DNA from: Cladopsammia gracilis
Lineage: Eukaryota > Cnidaria > Anthozoa > Scleractinia > Dendrophylliidae
Reading direction: 5' to 3'
NCBI GenBank assembly: GCA_022457155.1
Contig: JAJGOT010000054.1
Coordinates: 237,501-301,500 of the forward strand
DNA length: 64,000 nt
Below, in pieces: positions 55,301-64,000 of this stretch. The notes below the pieces were generated by a model. It saw only the letters and a list, made by a program, of their open reading frames with translations, was not told the origin of the DNA and ran no database searches. Numbering within the stretch: position 1 is the stretch's first letter; each line of letters opens with the position of its first letter. A program made the position numbers and the translations under genes.

Positions 55301-58300
55301 AGTTCTATCTTGGAGTTATAACCTACAATACCTGCACAACCTTTTTTGCTTCTCTACACTTTGTGTCGATTTGAGGAAATGTAAATTTTAATAACTTACT
55401 CAATTTGGACCACTCAGTGAGTGGATCTATATTCAAGGAAGCAAAAGTTCCGTCAAATTGTCAATCTCCTTACACTGATGTTTGCTGGATCGAAGACCGT
55501 TTACTCCTATTTTGTCGCGTGTTATTCTAATTTTGATAATAGAGTTTCACATTTTGGAGGTGATCGCCATTAATCTCCACTCGGGTCTTTACGCCGGCAG
55601 TTTGTGTTTGAAGAAATTACATGACAAAGAATATCTCTGGCTAACCGTCGCTCTTGTAGCGTGCCCAATCGATACATTGCGACATTTATTATGGCACAGT
55701 ATTACATCAAAGATACGCATAAATAATTAGCGAGAACGTCTTTAAAAAAATGGTCTGTTGCTCTAAAAGAAGTTGTGGTTACAACTGTATTTCAGGTAAG
55801 GAAAAATTTATATCACACTTCCTAATAAAGCAAAATGGAGCCTTCAACATCCGACAGCATCTGGTTGGAAAGACTGATAAAAATTTTAATCTTCACTTCC
55901 TTAGTTTAGACAACTCAAGTCAGTAAATCAGTTATGCAAGTTAGTTAGTTTCGTAAAAATGCCAATCTGTTCCCTGTGGACTGATGTGTGATGAACAGAA
56001 TCGAAGAATGTTTTCTTTTTTGTACTACTACATTTCAGGTGTTATATTCACCGTGAACTGAAACGAATACTGTAAATGTTACTGATGAGTAATTTCAATT
56101 TGTATCGAAACGACTTGTATCGAATCGACTTTGTATCGAAACGACCGTAAACCGTTACACGCCGGCAGTTTATGCAAACATTAAGAGGCGAACACAGTGA
56201 TTTGATGACAGGAATTTCAAAATGTTTGAAGGAATTAATTACATGGCAAAGAATATCTCTGGCTAACCGTCGCATCTCCAGATTTCTTCCTGTAGCGCGC
56301 GCAGTCGATACATTGCGACATTTATTATGACACAGTATTATACCAAAGATACGCATAAATAATTAGCGTCAGTCGTCCTTAAAAAAATGGTCTGTTGCTT
56401 TAACAAAATTTGTGGTTATGTCAGGAAAGGAAAAGCTTATATGAAAATTCCTAATGAAGCAAAATGGAGCCTTCAACATCCGACAGCATCTGCTTGGAAA
56501 GACTAATAAAAATTTAAATTTTCACTTCCTTAGTTTAGACAACTTAAGTCAGTAAATATTTATGCTAGTTGACTTAGTTAGTTTCGTAAAAATGCCAATC
56601 TGACTGACTGATGCCAATCTGGACTGATGTGTGAAGAACAGGATCGAAGAATATTTTCTTTTTTGTACTACTACATTTCAGGTGTTATATTCACCGTGAA
56701 CTGAAACGAATACTGTAAATGTTACTGATGAGTAGGCGGAGATAACGTTTCTAAGAAACAGAAAAACAAATTTCCGTATCAGACAGTGAAATCGATGATT
56801 AATCAACCCGACTTCGTATCGGTAAATATTTACTAATATTCACTTTGAGGAAATGTAAATTTTAATCACTTACTCAATTTGGACCACTCAGTGAGTGGAT
56901 CTATATTCAAGGAAGCAAAAGTTCGTCAAATTGTTAATCTCCTTACACTGATGTTTGCTGGATCGAAGGCTGTTTACTCCTATTTTGTCGCGTGTTATTC
57001 TAATTTTGATAATAGAGTTCCACATTTTGGAGGTGATCGCCATTAATCTCCAGTCGGTTCTTTACGCTGGCAGTTTGTGTTTGAAGAAATTACATGGCAA
57101 AGACTATCTCTGGCTAACCGTCGCTCCTGTAGCGCGCGCAATCGATACATTGCGACATTTATTATGGCACAGTATTATATCAAAGATACGCATAAATAAT
57201 TAGCGAGAACGTCTTTTAAAAAAAATGGTCCGTTGCTCTAACAGAATTTGTGGTTACAACTGTATTTCAGGTAAGGAAAAATTTATATCACACTTCCTAA
57301 TGAAGCAAAATGGAGCCTTCAACATCCGACAGCATCTGGTTGGAAAGACTGATAACAATTTAACTCTTCACTTCCTTAATTCAGTAAATAATGCAAGTTA
57401 AAAAGTTAGTTTCGTAAAAATGCCAATCTGCTCCTTGTGGACTGATGTGTGAAGAACAGGATCGAAGAATGTTTCCTTTTTTGTACTACTACATTTCAGG
57501 TGTTATATTTACCGTGAACTGAAACGAATACTGTAAATGTTACTGATGAGTAAGCGGAGATGACGTTTCTATAAAACAGAAAAAAAAATTCCGAATCAGA
57601 CAGAGTGAAATCGATGATTAATCAACCCGACTTCGTATCGGTAAATATTTACTAATATTCACTTTGAGGTAATGTAAATTTTAATCACTTAATCAGTTTG
57701 GACCACTCAGTGAGTAAATCTATATTCAAGGAAGCAAAAGTTTCCGTCAAATTGTCAATCTCCTTACACTGATGTTTGCTGGATCGAAGACCGTTTACTC
57801 CTATTTTGTCGCGTGTTATTCTAATTTTGATAATGGAGTTCCACATTTTGAAGGTGGAAAAAAGTCAGTTCCACGCCGACAGTTTATACAAACATAGAGG
57901 CGAACACAGTGATTTGATGACAGGAATTTCTAAATGTTTGAAGGAATTAATTACATGGCAAAGAATATCTCTGGCTAACCGTCGCATCTCCAGATTTCTT
58001 CCTGTAGCGCGCGCAGTCGATACATTGCGACATTTATTATGGCACAGTATTATACCAAAGATGCGCATAAATAATTAGCGCCAGTCGTCCTTAAAAAAAT
58101 GGTCTGTTGCTTTAACAGAATTTGTGGTTATGTCATGAAAGGAAAAGCTTATATGAAAATTCCTAATGAAGCAAAATGGAGCCTTCAACATCCGACAGCA
58201 TCTGCTTGGAGAGACTAATAAAAATTTAAATTTTCACTTCCTTAGTTTAGACAACTTAAGTCAGTAAATATTTATGCAAGTTTACTTAGTTAGTTTCGTA

Positions 58301-58529
58301 AAAATGACAATCTGGACTGGACTGATGCCAATCTGGACTGATGTGTGAAGAACAGGATCGAAGAATATTTTCTTTTTTGTACTACTACATTTCAGGTGTT
58401 TCAGGTGTTTTGTGATTTACTGATGAGTAGGCGGAGATAACGTTTCTAAGAAACAGAAAAACAAATTTAATTTCCGTATCAGACAGTGAAATCGATGATT
58501 AATCAACCCGACTTCGTATCGGTAAATAT

Positions 58530-58938
58530 TAAACACTTAACGACTGGTCCCGAGGGAAACAGTGAATTTTGTTTCCCGAGACGAAGTCGAGGGAAACATC
58601 AAGATTCGAGGGAAACAAAATTCACTGTTTCCCGAGGGATCAGTCATTAAGTGATTTGTTATATAGCAACACACAAAAAAAGACAACACAACACAGTTTG
58701 AAAAACGCGCCGAGCACTCGATCCATCATAATCATACCACCTTTTGTCACGGTCTGATCACGTGCGCTAGCGGGCAACAGTGCAATGTTACCCTCTGACG
58801 TCAAAATTGTTGCCCGCTTTCGCAAATGTTGCCCGCTTAGCACAATTGGCGGGAAACAGTTTGTTTGTTAGATGTCATGTGACGATGAATCAACCAATCA
58901 ACGCGGGCGTTGTATTGAGAAAAACTCCAGCTATATAA
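58530..58938. mobile_element. Insertion in the array: 'gagggaaac' palindromic element
   Basis: Interrupts the sequence that is continuous at 57640-57660 ('cggtaaatatttactaat'), with ATT on both sides. The left third is a palindrome (CACTTAACGACTGGTCCCGA to its complement at 58633-58652) rich in CCCGAGGGAAAC. Confidence 0.7.
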
Positions 58939-59521
58939 CAATTACTAATATTCACTTTGAGGAAATGTAAATTTTAATCACTTACTCAATTTGGACCACT
59001 CAGTGAGTAGATCTATATTCAAGGAAGCAAAAGTTTCGTCAAATTGTTAATCTCCTTACACTGATGTTTACTGGATCGAAGACCGTTTACTCCTATTTTG
59101 TCGCGTGTTATTCTAATTTTGATAATGGAGTTCCACATTTTGGAAGTGATTGCCATTAATCTCCAGTCGGTTCTTTACGCCGGCAGTTTGTGTTTGAAGA
59201 AATTACATGGCAAAGAATATCTCTGGCTAACCGTCGCTCCTGTAGCGCGCGCAATCGATACATTGCGACATTTATTATGGCACAGTATTATATCAAAGAT
59301 ACGCATAAATAATTAGCGAGAACGTCTTTTAAAAAAAATGGTCCGTTGCTCTAACAGAATTTGTGGTTACAACTGTATTTCAGGTAAGGAAAAATTTATA
59401 TCACACTTCCTAATGAAGCAAAATGGAGCCTTCAACATCCGACAGCATCTGGTTGGAAAGACTGATAAAAATTTAACTCTTCACTTCCTTAATTCAGTAA
59501 ATAATGCAAGTTAAAAAGTTA

Positions 59522-59641
59522 GGCCTAGGGCAAACGTCGAACTTAACATGTGCCGAATCTAATTCAAATGAGCAAGAACAATAGATTTTGCTCATTTGCA
59601 TTAGATTCGGCACATGTGAAGTTCGACGTTTGCCGTAGGCC
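59522..59641. mobile_element. 120-bp MITE with TTA target duplication (PIF/Harbinger-like)
   Basis: Ends GGCCTAGGGCAAACGTCGAA and the inverted copy; arms of about 55 bp. TTA is at 59519-59521 and 59642-59644. The empty site is visible at about 57398 ('aaaaagttagtttcg'). A 3-bp TWA duplication fits PIF/Harbinger (inference). Confidence 0.8.
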
Positions 59642-59934
59642 TTAGTTTCGTAAAAATGCCAATCTGCTCCTTGTGGACTGATGTGTGAAGAACAGGATCG
59701 AAGAATGTTTCCTTTTTTGTACTACTACATTTCAGGTGTTATATTCACCGTGAACTGAAACGAATACTGTAAATGTTACTGATGAGTAAGCGGAGATAAC
59801 GTTTCTAAAAAACAGAAGAAAAACAAATTTAAGTATCAGACAGTGAAATCGATGATTAATCAACCCGACTTCGTATCGGTAAATATTTACTTATATTCAC
59901 TTTGAGGAAATGTAAATTTTAATCACTTACTCAA

Positions 59935-60610
59935 GCATGTTAAGGCATGGCTCAGTGCCTAATTTGCATAAAATCTATAAACGATCATAACTTTGAAGTG
60001 ATTTACCTTAACAGGAAAAACAGGCTCAAACTTAGCAAAAGGATACAACTTGATAACCTTGAACAACTGTTTACTTTAAATGTCGACTATTTGCATCACG
60101 TGACCTGTTGAAAATTGAAAATGGGGTGCCGAGATGACATATGATGGATATAAATTGAACTGTTAATGTATTTCTATGGTTCTCCCTTATATGAATCTGG
60201 CCGGAATGGTTGTCTATGATTTACAGTTAAAGGGTTATTTCGTAAAAGAGGTCACGTGACATATTTTGTCTCTTAATATCTTGTTAATAAAATAAAAAAA
60301 TTGTCCATTCCGGCCAGGGATAGTCTTTATGCATTGAGGCAAAAAATTGCGTACTATTTTCTCTTAGCCAAAGTTAACCTTCCCTACCCCATTTAATGTT
60401 TCCTTTTTGTCCAACTTATGACGTCATCTCACACGTGACCACAATTATCAAACCTTTAGGAATTTAAAGGAATTTAAGGACGCTAAATGCAGTTTGATGT
60501 ATACTTTTGGTGACTGTTAGGGCTAAAACGAATTACTTCCAAAGGAAAAAAAGGATTTACTTCGCGGGGGGTCTACACCAATGCACGAGCCATGCCTTAA
60601 CATGCTTGAG
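59935..60610. mobile_element. 676-bp inverted-repeat element with TACTCAA duplication
   Basis: Ends GCATGTTAAGGCATGGCTC and GAGCCATGCCTTAACATGC. TACTCAA flanks it at 59928-59934 and 60611-60617, compared with one copy in the empty site of other array units. Noncoding interior. Confidence 0.7.
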
Positions 60611-61842
60611 TACTCAATTTGGACCACTCAGTGAGTAGATCTTTTTTCAAGGAAGCAAAAGTTCCGTCAAATTGTCAATCTCCTTACACTGATGTTTACT
60701 GGATCGAAGACCGTTTACTCCTATTTTGTCGCGTGTTATTCTAATTTTGATAATGGAGTTCCACATTTTGAAGGTGGAAAAAAGTCAGTTCCACCCCGAC
60801 AGTTTATACAAACATAGAGGCGAACACAGTGATTTGATGACAGGAATTTCTAAATGTTTGAAGGAATTAATTACATGGCAAAGAATATCTCTGGCTAACC
60901 GTCGCATCTCCAGATTTCTTCCTGTAGCGTGTGCAGTCGATACATTGCGACATTTATTATGACACAGTATTATATCAAAGATACGCATAAATAATTAGCG
61001 CGAGTCGTCCTTAAAAAAATGGTCTGTTGCTTTAACAGAATTTGTGGTTATGTCAGGAAAGGAAAAGCTTATATGAAAATTCCTAATGAAGCAAAATGAA
61101 GCCTTCAACATCCGACAGCATCTGCTTGGAGAGACTAACAAAAATTTAAATTTTCACTTCCTCAATTTAGACAACTTAAGTCAGTAAATTTTATGCAAGT
61201 TTACTTACCGGTAGTTAGTTTCGTAAAAATGCCAATCTGATCTGTTCCTTGTGGACTGATGTGTGCAGAACAGGATCGAAGAATATTTTCTTTTTTGCAC
61301 TACTACATTTCAGGTGTTATATTCACCGTGAACTGAAACGAATACTGTAAATGTTACTGATATGTACGCGGAAATAATTTTTCTAAAAAAAAAAACAGGA
61401 ATAAAAACATTTTTCCGTATCAGACTTAGTGAAATCGGTGATTAATCATCTCAACTTCGTATCGGTAAATATTTACTAATATTCATTGTAAATATTTTGC
61501 CTCTTGTTAGCTAATTTGGATAGTGGGGTTCTATCTTGGAGTTCTTGTCTACAACCTGGACAACCTTTTTTTGCTTCTACTTTTTGAGTCGATTTGAGGA
61601 AATGTAAATTTTAAGTCACTTCCTCAATTTGGACCACTCGATTAGTGAGTAGATCTATATTCAAGGAAGCTATAATTCCGTCAAATTGTTAATCTCGTTA
61701 CACTGATGTTTACTGGATCGAAGGCTGTTTACTTCTCTGAATCTAGAATATCTCTGAAATCTAGAATATCTCTGGAATATCTCTGGCTAACCGCCGCTCC
61801 TGTAGCGCGCGCAATCGATACATTGCGACATTTATTATGGCA

Positions 61843-63070
61843 TGTGGAGAAATTATGGACACGCAGGCGCACTAGATAGGCGATTAAGATTGCGTAATGC
61901 AATAAAAATGGCCGACTCCGTAAGAGACGTTGTATGGGAGAAAACATATAATTTATCCTCACCTCTCAATCCTTTGAAGATTGAATAAAGTTGCATCTTA
62001 CTCCGTTCCGATGTTCAGTTACCTCGATTTTGTTATAAAAATTAGAACACCAAACAATATAATGGTCGCGGTTTTACGCCAAACGTAAAGACGTTCAAAA
62101 TGCAATAATGGCTCACATGTTGTCTCTAATGTCACATAGATGAGGTCATTTTCTGTCCGATTTCCAGCGATGTTTGAAGACATATCCAAAAAGTTGCATC
62201 TGCTTTCCCCTCTCAAATCGATGTTCTTTCAGGCACAACTAACAATATTTCGTGAAGACAAATATCCGCCACGGTTTTGAGACTTAATCTCGCTTGTATT
62301 TGCGTAGGTTCCGCCGCCTGAAAGCGTGACGCGAAGTAGAAAATCCGGCGAAGGAAGGTTTACCTCGAAGCTCTTGTCGTTGTTATTGACCGCCATATTT
62401 CTTTTCAAATAGGCTTTGCAGCCGCTACTTTTGGTTCCCAGGCTTGAAAGTAGCTCTCAATTATTGCAACCGAGTTAACCTGGGCCTTTAAAACCGCGAA
62501 ATACAAAAATTGTGTGAGTTTTAGAAGAAATACCAGCGGTGCATTTTGAAAAATACACGAGAAATTAATTTATCAAGTTTGGCATGCAGTCATGTACAGT
62601 TCAACTTTGCCGGCTAATGATTGACACACAAGCTTTCTCTCGTTTCACATTTTTATTCGAAAACGCCATTCAAAAGCTAGAACTGAACAACAGACCGTAA
62701 GCTAAAGCTATTGTTTATCGTATGTAACGCATGTCAACACAACCAACTGCCCGTGAATCGAACTTACAAATCGTCCTTTTCGGCTAGTTATGATCCTCCC
62801 CACACTACCAAATCGTCCGCCTTATATTGTTTTACATCTTCGCTTCCTTTCCTGTGAAAAGTCGGCCGTGGAATGGTTATTTAGAGCTCGAAAGAATCCC
62901 GCCGAGTGCTTACTTCTTTTACTTTTGGCCGCCATATTGAGTATAGCTTTTGCAATGACGTCATAAAATCAATCCAGCCAATGGCGAGAGAGACTATTCC
63001 TGTTTTGATTGGCAGGTTACTGAAGCGCAAAAAATAAACTCCGCCCGCCGGTGTCCACAATTTCTCCACA
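61843..63070. mobile_element. 1.23-kb inverted-repeat element with TGGCA duplication
   Basis: Ends TGTGGAGAAATTATGGACAC and GTGTCCACAATTTCTCCACA. TGGCA flanks it at 61838-61842 and 63071-63075. It splits the phrase 'ttattatggcacagtatt' that is intact in other array copies. No transposase. The interior is CpG-richer than the array and carries an ATG followed by a GTAAAC donor-like site on the minus strand (about 62360-62398). Confidence 0.75.
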
Positions 63071-63774
63071 TGGCACAGTATTATATCATAGATACGCATA
63101 AATAATTAGCGAGAACGTCTTTAAAAAAAATGGTCTGTTGCTCTAATTGAATTTGTGGTTACAACTGTATTTCGGGTAGGGAAAAATTGATATCACACTT
63201 CCTAATGAAGCAAAATGGAGCCTTCAACATAAGACAGCATCTAGTTGGAAAGACTGATAAAAATTTCAATCTTCACTTCCTTAGTTCAGTAAATCAGTTA
63301 TGCAAGTTTAATAGTTAGTTTCGTAAAAATGTCAATCTGTTCCTTGTGGACTGATGTGTGAAGAACAGGATCGAAGAATGTTTTATATTTTGTACTACTA
63401 CATTTCAGGTGTTATATTCACCGTGAACTGAAACAAATACTGTAAATGTTACTGATGAGTAAGCAACATCAGACAGCCGTGATCAGCTTGGAAAGACTAA
63501 TAAAAATTTAAATTTTCACTTCCTCAATTTAGACAACTTAAGTCAGTAAATTTTATGCAAGTTTACCGAGTTAGTTTCGTAAAAATGCCAATCTGCTCCT
63601 TGTGGTGGACTGATGTGTGAAGAACAGGATCGAAGAATATTTTCTTTTTTGTTCTACCGTGACATTTCAGGTGTTATATTCACCGTGAACTGAAACGAAT
63701 ACTGTAAATGTTACTGATGAGTAGGCGGAGATAAAGTTCAGGAGAACGCAGACGGCTTCTACTGTAAGTACCGC

Positions 63775-63809
63775 TAAGGAATGCTAGGAAAATTTCCTAG
63801 CATTCCTTA
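63775..63809. other. Perfect 17-bp-arm hairpin
   Basis: TAAGGAATGCTAGGAAA and its exact complement separated by one base. Lies between the end of the large array and the next tandem repeat. Confidence 0.75.
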
Positions 63810-63858
63810 CATACCTCAGCTTAAGACGCACCATGTTTCTTCCCAAACAGGGAATCCC

Positions 63859-63984
63859 GAAACGTCGAGTTGGACATCGAGTTCGAGTTCGAGTTCGAGT
63901 TGGACTTCGAGTTGGCCTTCGAGTTGGATTTCGAGTTGGATTTCGAGTTGGATTTTGAGTTGGACTTCGAGTTGGACTTCGAGT
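63859..63984. repeat. 6/12-bp tandem repeat at the window end
   Basis: GAGTTC hexamers grading into GAGTTGGACTTC 12-mers with TTGGCC and TTGGAT variants. Open frames on both strands (S/W-rich and R/P/T-rich) come from the repeat. Confidence 0.8.
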
Positions 63985-64000
63985 TAAAAAAAAATACAAA

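Larger units (their letters stand above)
52330..63750. repeat. Mosaic tandem array with 11 copies of a landmark segment
   Basis: The landmark 'tacgcataaataattagcg' region recurs near 52811, 53290, 54240, 54745, 55698, 56330, 57168, 58043, 59280, 60962 and 63066. Spacing is about 0.5-1.5 kb, with a full period of about 1.46 kb (for example 54027 to 55482). Three interchangeable 5' modules precede the landmark: 'ccaggtctcaggcaaag' type, 'gccggcagtttgtgtttgaag' type and 'agaggcgaacacagtg' type. An open frame of about 80 codons recurs (54027, 55482, 56955, 59098). Comparing the first two by eye gives 6 replacement and 2 silent changes, so there is no sign of protein constraint. I read this as noncoding satellite-like DNA. 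Confidence 0.85.

Overview
This is a eukaryotic, AT-rich, intron-rich nuclear window that looks like a cnidarian, most likely an anthozoan such as a reef coral or anemone. The evidence is short exons with GT/AG borders separated by introns full of foldback elements, tRNA-derived SINEs, and decayed BEL/Pao, Ty3/gypsy, LINE and Penelope-like fragments. It also holds a ciliary protein gene and secreted BRICHOS and cysteine-rich peptide genes. The species call is inference. There are no bacterial features, operons or CRISPR arrays.

Layout: 0-6.8 kb is transposon debris, including a broken BEL/Pao pol. At 7.35-7.65 kb (minus) lies a single first coding exon of an SLC49A4-like MFS transporter. From 10.2 to 23.4 kb (minus) I assemble a three-exon gene for a secreted peptide with a C-C-CC-C-C cysteine pattern. 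Its first intron contains a huge array, 12.42-22.99 kb, of about 250 copies of a 42-bp unit with higher-order duplications. Upstream of it, 24.4-29.5 kb is a tandem segmental duplication that may carry duplicated leader exons. A LINE and a Penelope-like fragment follow. From 34.56 to 40.90 kb (minus) lie five small, phase-consistent exons of a CFAP141 homologue.

The most interesting locus is the minus-strand gene at 46.5-51.15 kb. Seven exons join in frame to encode a start or signal peptide, a BRICHOS domain, an acidic spacer, a furin-type RDKR site and a very cationic C-terminal peptide. That peptide has nine VPKI motifs, eight of them in consecutive RVPKI units, followed by eight cysteines spaced exactly every fourth residue. 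This is the layout of BRICHOS-type antimicrobial peptide precursors known from polychaete worms, but with a C-terminus I do not recognise.

From 52.3 to 63.75 kb is a mosaic tandem array (11 copies of a landmark) that has been hit by at least four inverted-repeat insertions. Neighbouring array copies preserve the empty sites, so target-site duplications can be read directly. The two secreted-peptide genes are candidates for host defence or venom/mucus chemistry. The ciliary and transporter genes are ordinary housekeeping neighbours with no sign of functional linkage.
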